This document shows, in pieces, positions 8,194 to 17,490 of a stretch of DNA of 64,000 nt. The stretch is from Haloprofundus salilacus (GTDB taxonomy: Archaea; Halobacteriota; Halobacteria; Halobacteriales; Haloferacaceae). The stretch is from positions 186,001-250,000 of the forward strand of contig NZ_CP083723.1 in the NCBI RefSeq assembly GCF_020150815.1, written 5' to 3'. The notes under the pieces are model-generated. The model worked only from the letters and a program-made list of their open reading frames with translations. It did no database searches and had not been told where the DNA came from. The stretch's first letter is position 1; each line of letters opens with the position of its first letter. A program made the translations under genes and the position numbers.

Positions 8194-10080
8194 TTACGTG
8201 TATATTTTCACTTCACCTGTAGTGTAGATTTTATTTGTGTCCGGAGGTTCGATTCCATACGCTAATCGGAAGTAGGAACTATGGATCTCCGTTGTTCCCT
8301 CCCGCCCCATCTCCGTGAAAATATCAATACTCTCCGGATCAGATCTATCCAAACTGGCTTCTAGGGTGCGATGTTCTGTCGAACCCTGCATTCCCCGCAG
8401 GTGGCTCTCGTAACCTGCGAAATATGAACTGCTGTGGACTTCGTCTGCATATTCCATGGAAAATTCTACCGTCGCGGCCTCCTCTGCGGTCATCCAGGCA
8501 CGGAAATTGTCTTCGTCTAACTCGGCTTTTGCCACTGGTGGGGTCAAAATCCCAGCAGTTACTACGCATAGTATTACGATGATCGCCATACCTTTGCCAA
8601 CGATCCATCGATCAGTATTGGAATACAGAATTACCCAACCGACTACTGGTGCCGTCAGAACGGTTATCGACGGAAGTGAACGGCTTGCAGGGCCACCCAT
8701 GACGAACGCGATGGCGAAAGCTGCGTACGTCATCGACGCAATCGATACGTACTGCACCGATTCGTGAATGATCTCTTTAACGATGAATTTGTCGAGCAGT
8801 TGGTATCCTGCCAGTATCAGGATGCCAGCAACCGTCAATACCGGTGCCGCCCACATCAAGACGTCCGGGAGTCCATGTCCGAAGAGTTCGACTGTTGGAA
8901 TTCCGGTCACACCCGTATCCTCTATTGTTGACTGACCCGCTGGATCAGATTGCCCGAGCAACGGTTCAAGTAGCCAGAGTATCCGCATCGTTTGGAAAAT
9001 AAGGTAGTCCGCCACAACGTAGTAATAAATGCCGACAACCCCCACGAGTGCAGGAACCACGAGAGGAAATGAATATTTCCCTTTTGAATTACCTACTCGT
9101 CGCACTACCGGTACGTAGTCGAATATCCATCCACTCCCGATAACGACTGCGCAAATGCCGAGAAGTACTAAAGGTGCGATATTCTGAATAGTTGTGGCGA
9201 TGACAACCAATATCACGAGCACGACGCGTTCACGAGCGATCCGATCTCGGCGGAACAGGAGGTACAAGATAAACGGAATGAGGGCAGTGAACAGCGCTTG
9301 CGCGAACGGTTCGGCGCCTGCTTTCACATGATATCCAGCAACTGAGACGAACAGTGTCGCGACAAGGGCTGACCGTTCGTCCGTGAGTACAGACCGCGCT
9401 AGGAGGTAGACCCCAAGCAGACTCACAGCGACGATAATCCCGAGAGAAAAGTAGCCGACTTTGAGCTCTACGCCGGTGATGTTAGTGTAGGTGGCGGCGA
9501 AGATGTGTGCAGCGGGAAAATTTGCGTAATAGGTAATTGACTCCGGAACGATGCTTCCTGTCGTGACGATGTGTCCGACAGCCGTTTGATGAAACCGATC
9601 CTGTCCGTAGACCGGGTAACTAAACCAGGGTGTCGCCCTCGTCACGAATGCAAGGAGAATGATCTGTGCGAGGTGTATTGGCGTATAGATTGGCGGTGAG
9701 ACGATTCGGAACGCTATAAGTACCGCTGTTCCGATGAGAACCGGGTAGTACCAATCATTTACACCGCTACTGGCGACACGCCCGAGAATAATTGTGAAAG
9801 CCAGTAAAAGGAAAATACCCGCGTCCAGCAGTTTCGGGTTCTGGAGGTGCGGATCGCGGTCGGGAGCAATACGCGTGATTGCACGCGAGAGGAGAAATAA
9901 CACCGTTACGATGGAGATTGTGAGAAGGGGCAGGCTGAAGATCTCTGCGTCGACCAGTCTGCTTCCGGCAAACGCGGTGATGGCGAGGAGGCAAAGGAGA
10001 GAGACCCAGACGAAACGCCATCGATGGGAAGCCATGTCAAGCCCCTCTTGACCGAGAATTATAGTCGGTTCGGTTTTCAT
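8194..10080 (-). CDS. Large multi-pass membrane protein of the glycan locus
   Basis: The protein has 628 residues with about twelve hydrophobic helices in the first ~500, then a hydrophilic C-terminal ~120 residues containing many Glu/Ser. After the second or third helix come long loops with conserved-looking aromatic/charged residues (YGQDRFHQTAVGH near 165), an arrangement like GT-C glycosyltransferases, where catalytic acidic residues sit in an external loop. The nearest charge pair is in that loop. I do not recognise a precise family. Position among glycosyltransferases supports a GT-C, polymerase or ligase role. A second possible start is the ATG at 10035. Confidence 0.65.
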   Translation of the reverse strand: MKTEPTIILGQEGLDMASHRWRFVWVSLLCLLAITAFAGSRLVDAEIFSLPLLTISIVTVLFLLSRAITRIAPDRDPHLQNPKLLDAGIFLLLAFTIILGRVASSGVNDWYYPVLIGTAVLIAFRIVSPPIYTPIHLAQIILLAFVTRATPWFSYPVYGQDRFHQTAVGHIVTTGSIVPESITYYANFPAAHIFAATYTNITGVELKVGYFSLGIIVAVSLLGVYLLARSVLTDERSALVATLFVSVAGYHVKAGAEPFAQALFTALIPFILYLLFRRDRIARERVVLVILVVIATTIQNIAPLVLLGICAVVIGSGWIFDYVPVVRRVGNSKGKYSFPLVVPALVGVVGIYYYVVADYLIFQTMRILWLLEPLLGQSDPAGQSTIEDTGVTGIPTVELFGHGLPDVLMWAAPVLTVAGILILAGYQLLDKFIVKEIIHESVQYVSIASMTYAAFAIAFVMGGPASRSLPSITVLTAPVVGWVILYSNTDRWIVGKGMAIIVILCVVTAGILTPPVAKAELDEDNFRAWMTAEEAATVEFSMEYADEVHSSSYFAGYESHLRGMQGSTEHRTLEASLDRSDPESIDIFTEMGREGTTEIHSSYFRLAYGIEPPDTNKIYTTGEVKIYT

Positions 10081-10128
10081 ATGTCGTCCGTCATCAGCTT
10101 TCCGAACCAGCGGATTCGCAGTTCGCTG

Positions 10129-11229
10129 TTATAACGCACACTTATCCATAATGTGCGCATGAATCGTGGATGTAACAGCTCCCCATGAGTGATTTTCCAT
10201 GATTAACACCCGTCCATCCGTATTGTCAGCAGCCTCCGCCGCGATACGTTCGACGTGGCTGGCGACCTCGTCGTCGGACGTCGACGAAGGAAGCCGAACC
10301 ACACCTGGATACTCGTCGAGAGATTCAAGTCCCTCGTCGTTGAGGACGATTACGGGCTTCCCACAGGAGAGGTACTCGTAAACTTTTATCGGTGACGCGT
10401 ATCGAGAGCTACAGAACGGTCCGAAGCAGACGTCCGCGTCGTTAATGTACTCTGGAACAGTAGCATGGTCGACTCTCCCGACGACGGACACCTCATCGTC
10501 CATTCCGCGTTGCCTGAGGAGTGTCAGAACTTCCTGCTGTCTATCGGTGCTGCCCCCCACGAGGGTGAACTTCACGTCGGCGTTGATCCGATTTACAACG
10601 TCTATCATCCGCTCTATTCCCTGCCACTCTTGGAGTCCACCTACGTAACAGATTCGTAGTGTGTTATCTTCTGTTTGTTCAGAGCCTGTCGGTTCAAACA
10701 GATTGGTATCGACTCCATTTTCGACGACGTGGATGGGTGTGTTTAGACGTTCTATGTCTAGCGTCTTTTTGATACTGTCCGAGACGGCGATCAACAACTC
10801 TGCGCGCGCTCTGCTGTGCGTCCGGATGGCCGCGTACAGCCGTCTCACGAGGTTCTGGTCCGCTTCCGTCTGGGGAAGTCCATTCACCTCGATGATTGTG
10901 TTAACCTGGGGGAGAACGCTCACGATGAGTTTTGATAGATAGGGCGAGTCCCTGGTGTACACGACCACCGGTTCATCGCTCCGCAGCCAAATTGTGAATA
11001 GTAAGAACAGCCCATAGATATCTCGGGCGATCTTGGCGGGGAGGGACGTTCCAAATCCGAGACTCTGTACTGCTCGGTCGTCGTTGTTGAATCCTCTTCC
11101 AACAATGAATTGGGATTCTGCATAGTCTTCACCAGGAAAGTTCTCAATGAACTTCTTCGTGTGGATGCGTCGCCCAAATTGATCCGGATCAGTGAAATCA
11201 ATACCGGGAAAGTATCCTACAAATATCAT
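10129..11229 (-). CDS. Glycosyltransferase family 4
   Basis: The protein has 366 residues. It shows VVENGVDTNLF near residue 162 (donor loop), ICYVGGLQEWQGIERMID near 190, and SPIKVYEYLSCGKPVIV near 300 with the E-x-x-x-x-x-G signature. The N-terminal segment is less standard, lacking the usual glycine-rich loop. It is transcribed in the same direction as the large membrane protein, 48 bp upstream, so they probably form an operon. It adds a sugar to the lipid-linked glycan, with specificity unknown. Confidence 0.85.
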   Translation of the reverse strand: MIFVGYFPGIDFTDPDQFGRRIHTKKFIENFPGEDYAESQFIVGRGFNNDDRAVQSLGFGTSLPAKIARDIYGLFLLFTIWLRSDEPVVVYTRDSPYLSKLIVSVLPQVNTIIEVNGLPQTEADQNLVRRLYAAIRTHSRARAELLIAVSDSIKKTLDIERLNTPIHVVENGVDTNLFEPTGSEQTEDNTLRICYVGGLQEWQGIERMIDVVNRINADVKFTLVGGSTDRQQEVLTLLRQRGMDDEVSVVGRVDHATVPEYINDADVCFGPFCSSRYASPIKVYEYLSCGKPVIVLNDEGLESLDEYPGVVRLPSSTSDDEVASHVERIAAEAADNTDGRVLIMENHSWGAVTSTIHAHIMDKCAL

Positions 11230-11403
11230 TTCGGGCTTTGGAATGGTTGTCTTCGGTTGGTTCCAGTTTTTATATATTCCTTAAATGGGGTTATATTCAT
11301 TACAGTTAGTAGGATTATATTAAACAATGAAAAAATCCACTCATCATGAGTCATTCGAACTATCTGGTTGCGTGTATATTTCATACCGACTCACGTGTCT
11401 TGT

Positions 11404-11473
11404 GAGATTTATATGTGCTGTTCTTTCTGCAGCGTGTGCCGCGAGATTTATATATACTGCTCTTTCTGTACAG
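11404..11473 (+). promoter_or_regulatory. Tandemly duplicated TATA promoter segment
   Basis: GAGATTTATATGTGCTG at 11404-11420 and its near copy GAGATTTATATATACTGC at 11443-11460 are both followed by TCTTTCTG and CAG. The full ~30-bp units differ by few bases and a 2-bp insertion. Each has an archaeal TATA-like TTTATAT core. The second copy ends 3 bp before the ATG at 11477 and places its TATA about 27 bp upstream of that ATG, consistent with a leaderless transcript. Confidence 0.55.
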
Positions 11474-11476
11474 ACT

Positions 11477-12652
11477 ATGACTAAAGTCGGAATTATCACA
11501 TTCCATAATAATGAGAACCGGGGGGCGATTCTACAGGGCTATTCTCTCTGTCGCGCTCTCAAACAGACGCTTTCAGCAAATGTAGACATTATTGAGTATC
11601 GAACTGCTTCTAAAGAACGACTGCGGCGAAATAAGCTCATACTGAATAAACGCCCTTGGACGATTTCGACACGTCTCAAAGATCGTCACATTGTCGAAAA
11701 TTTCATAAATTCAAAATTACCTACGAGCACCAAGTCTCTTGTTACTGATGATCATAAACAAGCTGTAGCATGGATTGAGGAGCAAAATTACGATGTGTTA
11801 GTGACAGGGAGTGACGAGGTCTGGAAAGTCATTTCCGAGGGAAGTGGTGGAGCTTTCTCCCGCTTTTTCCCGAACCGTCCTTTCCCCAACCTCTACCTTC
11901 TTGACCCGGAAATCTCGGCAACAAAGGTAGCATACGCCGCCTCTGCGAATAAAACTGATCTCGATCGCCTTGAGTCAGAAACCAAAAATACGCTTCAAGC
12001 TCACATTTCAGCATATGATTTCGTTAGTGTCCGAGACCGTCATACGGAGAGGTTAGTTAATAGTCTAGGAATTGAGGATGTGCATCGGGTGCCCGATCCG
12101 ACTCTCCTCATCGACCTTCCGAAAGGCGATGCGGCAACAATCCTCACCGAAAATGGAATTGATCTCGACAAACCAATTCTCGGAATTCACAGCCATGAGA
12201 TGTCTCCCTTCGATTCTATCTGTGAGCACTATAGAGAGCGAGGGTACCAAATCGTCGCACCCGCCACGTCGCCGTACGCGGATTTAGAACTCGTCGGAAA
12301 GGTTGATCCTTTCGAATATTTCGCGATGTACGAACACTTCGATATGGTCGTTACAACTAGCCTCCACTCTACGATTTTTAGTCTAAAGAACCGAACTCCA
12401 TTCGTCACAATTGACGTGGATAGCATCTATGCTGAGCTTGAGAGTAAGACTTACTCTCTGCTTGAAGACTTCTCGTTTTCGGAACGCCACATCAACGCCG
12501 TCAACGGGAACTACACCGGACTAATTGACCGAGTCGAAAAACTCGAACGGTCGCTTGACGAGGACCACATCGAAAACTGTATAGAAGAACAACAGGAACG
12601 GGGAATTGAATTCCTTGAACAGATTCAGGTCACCCATGGAGTGCATAACTAA
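11477..12652 (+). CDS. Polysaccharide pyruvyl transferase family protein
   Basis: The protein has 391 residues from the ATG at 11477. That start is preferred over an upstream ATG at 11327 because the upstream part is a duplicated promoter with a Cys-rich, non-protein-like translation. The N-terminus MTKVGIITFHNNENRGAILQ is the standard family start (N-x-G-A strand-loop). A DVLVTGSDEVWKV segment near residue 105 is the G-S-D-x-x-W core, and SLHSTIFSLKNRTPFVTID near 295 is the H-rich C-terminal signature. The family transfers pyruvate from phosphoenolpyruvate to a sugar as a ketal. It heads an operon with the MurB-like enzyme (17-bp overlap) and the flippase. Confidence 0.85.
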   Translation: MTKVGIITFHNNENRGAILQGYSLCRALKQTLSANVDIIEYRTASKERLRRNKLILNKRPWTISTRLKDRHIVENFINSKLPTSTKSLVTDDHKQAVAWIEEQNYDVLVTGSDEVWKVISEGSGGAFSRFFPNRPFPNLYLLDPEISATKVAYAASANKTDLDRLESETKNTLQAHISAYDFVSVRDRHTERLVNSLGIEDVHRVPDPTLLIDLPKGDAATILTENGIDLDKPILGIHSHEMSPFDSICEHYRERGYQIVAPATSPYADLELVGKVDPFEYFAMYEHFDMVVTTSLHSTIFSLKNRTPFVTIDVDSIYAELESKTYSLLEDFSFSERHINAVNGNYTGLIDRVEKLERSLDEDHIENCIEEQQERGIEFLEQIQVTHGVHN

Positions 12653-13481
12653 ACCGCTGGCCGAGCACACGTCGCTCAAGATCGGCGGACCGGCCGAAAT
12701 CGCGATCCCGGAGAGTAAATCTGAGTTAGTTGACCTCCTCACGGAGTGTTACGAGGAGAGTCGCCCGTACCGTATCTTGGGAAACGGGTCGAACCTGCTC
12801 GTCGCCGACAAAGGCGTCGACGAACTGGTAATCAAGATTACGGACGCAAGTACCAACCTGTCGTTCAACGGCAGCCATGCAGATGTCGGTGCCTCCGTGA
12901 TGGTTCCACAATTTATCAACGCATGTATCCAGAAGAATCTGGGCGGTTACGAGTATCTATACTCAGTCCCCGGAACGATTGGTGGTGCGATTTATATGAA
13001 CGCTGGGAGAGGTCCGGCTCACGAGATGACCATCGCCGACTATCTCGTCTCTGTTGAGGTGTTCGCCGAAGGTAGTGTCCGAGAGATTTCTGCCGACAAA
13101 ATGAGCTTCGAACACAGGTACTCATCGTTTCACGATAACAGCGAGTGGGTCATTCTCTCCGCGACGTTCGATCTTCCAACCCAGCCATCTAACGAAGGTC
13201 GCGAGAAGGCCAGAGAACGGATGCAGAAGGTCCGGCGTCGCGAACGATCTAAGCCAAACGCCGGATCCGTATTCAAATCCGGCGCACGGTTTCCCGTTCA
13301 CAAGATTCCACCGAATGGCCTGTCGGTCGGCGACGCCCGGTTCGTCGAACAAAACCGAATTTGTAACGACGGGAACGCGACGTGTCGTGACGTTGAGCGC
13401 TTGATCACTCGCGCGAAGTGGTTCCATCGACTCGTTCCACCGTTTGAGGACCCACAGATCGAATGGGAAATTTGGAAGTGA
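12636..13481 (+). CDS. murB: MurB-like FAD-dependent UDP-sugar enolpyruvyl reductase
   Basis: The protein has 281 residues from the ATG at 12636, chosen because MECITKPLAEHTSLKIGGPA matches the family start. Visible motifs are LGNGSNLLVAD (FAD diphosphate loop), YSVPGTIGGAIYMNAG (FAD/substrate core), MSFEHRYSSF (the position of the active-site Arg), and NAGSVFK (the proton-donating Ser). The C-terminal PQIEWEI segment sits where the catalytic Glu lies in MurB. Bacterial MurB reduces UDP-GlcNAc-enolpyruvate to UDP-MurNAc with NADPH. Haloarchaea have no peptidoglycan, so a lactyl-ether sugar in the surface glycan is a possible product (inference). It overlaps the pyruvyl transferase by 17 bp and precedes the flippase by 21 bp. 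No MurA-like gene is in the window. Confidence 0.85.
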   Translation: MECITKPLAEHTSLKIGGPAEIAIPESKSELVDLLTECYEESRPYRILGNGSNLLVADKGVDELVIKITDASTNLSFNGSHADVGASVMVPQFINACIQKNLGGYEYLYSVPGTIGGAIYMNAGRGPAHEMTIADYLVSVEVFAEGSVREISADKMSFEHRYSSFHDNSEWVILSATFDLPTQPSNEGREKARERMQKVRRRERSKPNAGSVFKSGARFPVHKIPPNGLSVGDARFVEQNRICNDGNATCRDVERLITRAKWFHRLVPPFEDPQIEWEIWK

Positions 13482-13502
13482 CGACGGCACCGAATTCGAG
13501 TA

Positions 13503-15014
13503 ATGAGTAGCCGAACCGTCTCTGGAATTATCTCTGTTCTGGGTGGCAAATTCGGCGCGACGTTTCTCACAGCGGCGATTACGCCGCTGTTGGTCCGCGT
13601 CCTCGGAGGCGAACTATACGGACAATATGCGTTCTTGCTTTCGGCGTTCGCAGTGATTACCGTCATTACACGTTCCGGTATCTCGGCTGGAATTCGCAAG
13701 TACATCGCCGAAGACCGCCCTGGCCAAGACTGGGATACGCACGTGTTCGCTTTCTATACCCGTTTGGCAGTTGGCATCGCGGTACTTGTTGGTGTTTGTT
13801 TACTGCTGTTCGGCGTGTACAAGCCGCTCAACAGCCTATTGAGTCCCGCATTCGAGGTCTACTTCGCCTTGCTTGCCGCTATGGTGGTGACGGATCAGTT
13901 GTTCTACGTCACTCGGTATACGCTGATGGGGTTGCATTATGAGCGATATTCAGAGCCTCTCTCGGTCCTACAAACTCTTCTGTATGGAGTTCTCGGCCTC
14001 TCGCTAGCTTACATCGGCTTCGATGTCGTGGGTGTCCTCGCTGGAACGGCGATCTCCTCATTTGTTTGCGCTGTCGTCGCGACGTGGCTGTTGCGAACTC
14101 GCATTGACTTGATGGCGGTATTCAGGCCGCTTCCTCGCAATTTCCCACGGCGTAATCTTTTGAGCTTCAACGCGTTCAACACGGTGTTCATCCTGTTGAC
14201 AATATCGCTCTATAACACCGATATATTGCTCCTTCAGCCACTAGTGGGCAGTCAGCAGACGGGGTTCTATAAAGCCGCGCTCGTCGTCGCCGAATTTTTG
14301 TGGCTTGTCCCCCAGGCGATTCAGATCGTCTTCATCCATTCCTCCTCGAAACTGTGGTCTCAGCAGAGCTATGACGAAATATCCGCGATGGCGAGTCGAG
14401 CGACCCGGTACACGCTCGTCTTTACGACGCTATTGCTGATCGGACTTGCAGCACTCGCAGAGGAGTTCATGCAATTGTACTTCGGCACAGAGTTTGACGC
14501 GGCCGTCACGCCGCTGCTGTTGTTACTCCCTGGTGTCCTCGGATTCGCGCTCGCTCGCCCAATCTTCGCGATCGGGCAGGGCAAGGGCGACCTCCGGGTG
14601 CTCATCTTTGCAACTGGAACCGCCGCCATTATTAACCTCGTCTTGAACCTCTCGCTCATCCCACGCTACGGAATGGCTGGTGCGGCGATTGCGACGAGTG
14701 TCGGTTATGGCTCAATGATCATATTCCACGGGGCCGTCGCTCGCCGAATCGGATACAATCCCTTCGGCGACCTTCGGCTGCTTTCGTTCACAGTAACGGC
14801 TGGTCTGTCCGCCGTCGCAATCGTAGGTCTCGCGACCATGATTGAATCGACGTTTGTGTCGCTCGTGGTCGTTCCACCGGTCGGATTCGTAATCTACGCA
14901 ACCCTCGCGTTACGAACCCGTGTTATCGATGCCGACGAGGCTATCTCACTTCTCGAGCAGGCGCCCGCGCCGCTTTCGGGTTGGTCGATTACGGCCGTTC
15001 GCCACCTCACATAA
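13503..15014 (+). CDS. Wzx-type oligosaccharide flippase (MOP superfamily)
   Basis: The protein has 503 residues with about twelve to fourteen hydrophobic helices across its length. It starts ISVLGGKFGATFLTAAITPL, the usual first helix of polysaccharide flippases, followed by VLGGELYGQYAFLLSAF. A second-half helix pair around GMAGAAIATSVGYG matches the RYGxxGAAxAT hallmark of the family. It moves a lipid-linked oligosaccharide across the cytoplasmic membrane, as AglR is proposed to do in Haloferax. It is the last gene of the pyruvyl transferase / MurB-like / flippase operon, so the modified glycan is probably its cargo. Confidence 0.88.
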   Translation: MSSRTVSGIISVLGGKFGATFLTAAITPLLVRVLGGELYGQYAFLLSAFAVITVITRSGISAGIRKYIAEDRPGQDWDTHVFAFYTRLAVGIAVLVGVCLLLFGVYKPLNSLLSPAFEVYFALLAAMVVTDQLFYVTRYTLMGLHYERYSEPLSVLQTLLYGVLGLSLAYIGFDVVGVLAGTAISSFVCAVVATWLLRTRIDLMAVFRPLPRNFPRRNLLSFNAFNTVFILLTISLYNTDILLLQPLVGSQQTGFYKAALVVAEFLWLVPQAIQIVFIHSSSKLWSQQSYDEISAMASRATRYTLVFTTLLLIGLAALAEEFMQLYFGTEFDAAVTPLLLLLPGVLGFALARPIFAIGQGKGDLRVLIFATGTAAIINLVLNLSLIPRYGMAGAAIATSVGYGSMIIFHGAVARRIGYNPFGDLRLLSFTVTAGLSAVAIVGLATMIESTFVSLVVVPPVGFVIYATLALRTRVIDADEAISLLEQAPAPLSGWSITAVRHLT

Positions 15015-15320
15015 TCGACGCTCGCCGTGTTTGGCGCACTAGCTGGGCCCAGGGGACACCAACGTCTGAAAAGCTGGTTGGAAGGCTTCGTTACCTTGAT
15101 TCCACTGTTAAAGCTCTTCTATAAGGTTTGAGAACCGATATGTTGTTTCGGTGTCATCCAGTAAGATGTTCCCTGCCGGGGAGATTGTATTCGCAACAAT
15201 TCCATTTAGAGACCTAAGTGTAGAACAACAAAACAGGGGGAGAGAAGAAAAGCACCATAGTATCCACCTTGTGGAAGTCGTCGACAAAGGAATTAATAGG
15301 CAACTAGGTTTTCCAACCAC
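15015..15320. other. Gap without a supported gene
   Basis: This 306-bp stretch lies between the flippase stop and the convergent GT2 gene. A 71-residue plus-strand frame (15151-15366) starts with a GEIVFATIPFRDLS string that faintly recalls MazF/PemK N-termini, but it then degenerates and runs into the GT2 gene. No promoter or RNA is visible. Confidence 0.35.
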
Positions 15321-16571
15321 TCATTCTGCCACCGAACTGAGGAAGAACGATCCAAAGATCACCTGAATCCCGAGGATAATCGCGGTGAATGCCACGATAT
15401 TGGCTTCTGCAACAGGCACTGTGGCAAAGCCGCTTCCAAACCATCGCCCAATAACGAGCGCTGCATATGCTGCACCGACTCCAAAGACGCCAAGCCCAAT
15501 CGTAGCTCCACGCTCGAGACTGACCCGCTGCGTCAACCACGTTGTGAACGGATCATTCGCCTTCTGAATTGGATCGCTTGCAACTGTCGCAAACGCTCCG
15601 AGACTCGCTACCTGGTAACCAACCAACGTCAGCAAACTTCCGGCAATCATCGAATTGAGACCCAACGAGAACGGACCAACCGGGACGCTCGTGTATGCAA
15701 GCCCCATCACGAGCATCCCAACCACTCCAAGAACCATCCCTGGAATCGAGAACAGATGGCCCGGGGCATTCACGAGCATAAACTTCACGTGCCGCCAGCC
15801 ATCCGAGAAACTCTCGAGGGTTGCCTCACCCTCACGAGGATGGTACGTAATCGGGATTTCTTCGATAGTCAGGTCCTTCGCACCAGCTTCCATGATCATC
15901 TCGGAGGCAAACTCCATGCCAGTGGATTTGAGATCCATCGTCTCAAGCGCTTCTCGAGAGAAGACGCGCATTCCACTGTGGGCGTCGCTGACGCCAGCAC
16001 GATAGAAGACATTGAGGAATTTCGTCAGCAACGGATTGCCAATATGCTGGTGAAGCTTCGGCATCGACCCAGGGAGAATCTCTCCCTCAAGACGGCTTCC
16101 CATGGCCATATCAGCGTCACCGTTCGCCACGAGTTCGTACAACTTCGGCAACTCCTCGAAGTCGTACGTACAATCTGCATCCCCAATAGCAATGTAGTCG
16201 CCACGGGCACGCTCGAAGGCGTACATGTACGCATAGCCGTATCCCGGCTTATCTGGGACGACGACACGTGCGCCGAGTGATTCTGCAATCTCGGGCGTTC
16301 GATCAGTCGAACTATCACTGACGACGATCTCGCCAGTCATCTCCATCTCGACGAGCGCGTTTTTGATTCGACGAATGCACTCTGCAATGCCTTGCTCTTC
16401 GTTGAGCGTCGGCATAACAATAGTTAGCTCTGGAGGCTGGGCGCTATCTTCGTCGACGAGATATTTGTCGCCTGGGTGGTCTCCTTCGTATGCGGTGCGT
16501 CCGTTGGAGGCGTACTGTGCGGCTCCGTTTGAATTTTCGAGTAAGTTGCTGTTTGGTGTGTCGGTTGACAT
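15321..16571 (-). CDS. GT2 glycosyltransferase with C-terminal membrane domain
   Basis: The protein has 416 residues from the ATG at 16571, and a further in-frame ATG lies 48 bp upstream. After a ~50-residue polar N-terminus comes LTIVMPTLNEEQGIAECIRR (GT-A N-terminus), then VSDSSTDRTPEIAESLGA, GDYIAIGDADCTYD with the DAD metal site near residue 140, and HSGMRVFSREAL near 215. The C-terminal ~140 residues form about four hydrophobic helices. This is the layout of dolichyl-phosphate hexose synthases with a membrane tail, so it probably charges dolichyl phosphate with a hexose for the glycan pathway. It is convergent with the flippase operon. Confidence 0.88.
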   Translation of the reverse strand: MSTDTPNSNLLENSNGAAQYASNGRTAYEGDHPGDKYLVDEDSAQPPELTIVMPTLNEEQGIAECIRRIKNALVEMEMTGEIVVSDSSTDRTPEIAESLGARVVVPDKPGYGYAYMYAFERARGDYIAIGDADCTYDFEELPKLYELVANGDADMAMGSRLEGEILPGSMPKLHQHIGNPLLTKFLNVFYRAGVSDAHSGMRVFSREALETMDLKSTGMEFASEMIMEAGAKDLTIEEIPITYHPREGEATLESFSDGWRHVKFMLVNAPGHLFSIPGMVLGVVGMLVMGLAYTSVPVGPFSLGLNSMIAGSLLTLVGYQVASLGAFATVASDPIQKANDPFTTWLTQRVSLERGATIGLGVFGVGAAYAALVIGRWFGSGFATVPVAEANIVAFTAIILGIQVIFGSFFLSSVAE

Positions 16572-16895
16572 TGTACCGTGATTTTTCCCTCTGCGGCGGT
16601 GAGACAGCGTATCACACACCGACTTGCGTAAGCGAAACCGAAATTAACTCTCACTTCAGTTATCTGCTTTCAAGAGGTTCTCGTTACCACGCCTACATAA
16701 TACTTGCTATCGAAATGATATTCTGAGAAGTCTGTAGTGTCTAGCATTAGAAATTCGCCTAAGAGTACCGAAATGAACACACTCTAGTTTATATACATGT
16801 GCGACAAGGAGTGGTCAAAACCACACCTTCACCAAGGGTATATCAGAGACTTGAACACGGAAATCAAGAAGAGAACGAATTGGGATAAGCCTCGG
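16572..16895. other. Upstream gap of the GT2 gene
   Basis: This is non-coding as far as I can see. It contains a TTTATATACATG string near 16790 and an ATAATACTTGC stretch near 16698 that could be TATA elements. Neither can be tied to a gene with confidence. Confidence 0.3.
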
Positions 16896-17042
16896 TTAGA
16901 GGTTTGCACCACATTCAGGACACGTCGTTAGAATCGACATCGAAAGCATCCCGGTTTTCGCTCGAGAGATGGTCGCCCCACAAACTCGGCACTGAAGCCC
17001 CTTAGAATCCGTCTTGCGTTCCTCGGTATCATTGCTGACCAT
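16896..17042 (-). CDS. 48-residue two-CxxC zinc-ribbon protein
   Basis: Translation from the ATG at 17040-17042 gives 48 residues. They start MVSNDTEERKTDSKG and contain a CRVCG pair near residue 20 and a CPECG pair near the end. This is the layout of haloarchaeal CPxCG-related micro zinc-finger proteins. It is too short for usual gene-length filters and likely to be missed. Such proteins are often regulators or cofactors. Neighbours give no further clue, since the GT2 gene and ROK kinase lie on either side. Confidence 0.65.
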   Translation of the reverse strand: MVSNDTEERKTDSKGLQCRVCGATISRAKTGMLSMSILTTCPECGANL

Positions 17043-17187
17043 GGACTTCTGAGAAATTCAACCCTTCTGATATAACCCTTTCTCCAACGATGAACCTGCA
17101 GATAGGCAAATCCTACAGTCTCCCACAGGTATCGCGAGGGTTGGTAGCACGGCTATTACTATACGTGTATACGGTGTGTAGAGGAAT

Positions 17188-17388
17188 ATGGGAATCAGAC
17201 GTCGGCTCGTGCTCTCGTTCAATCGGTGGCTCATCCGAACTGGCGTCGTCGACCACCCGTGGGCTGGAAAACCTCAACAGAAGCAGTCATTGAAAGCCAC
17301 TCAGCGGGACTCCGAAGAGTCCGAACCAGAGTCTCCCATTTGGATCTCGGATCAAAGCCAAGGCTACAACCGTCGAGAGTGGCACTAG
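17188..17388 (+). CDS. Possible small basic/acidic protein of unknown function
   Basis: The 66-residue frame starts MGIRRRLVLSFNRWLIRTG, a basic amphipathic segment, and continues with a Glu/Ser-rich tail. A TAGAGGA string 4 bp ahead of the ATG could serve as a ribosome site. It could be a genuine small protein or a chance frame. It overlaps nothing else and no family is recognised. Confidence 0.3.
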   Translation: MGIRRRLVLSFNRWLIRTGVVDHPWAGKPQQKQSLKATQRDSEESEPESPIWISDQSQGYNRREWH

Positions 17389-17490
17389 CAGAGCATTGAA
17401 TTAATTCACCGACGAACCCAGCGCTCGTGGGAGTTTACGCTCAATTCTATGAAAGGGATCGAGCACTGTCTCGAAGCATATCTATAATCG

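Noticed and set aside
15151-15366. A 71-residue frame with a MazF/PemK-like start
   Set aside because: Only ~14 residues resemble the family, the rest is not protein-like and it runs antisense into the GT2 gene.
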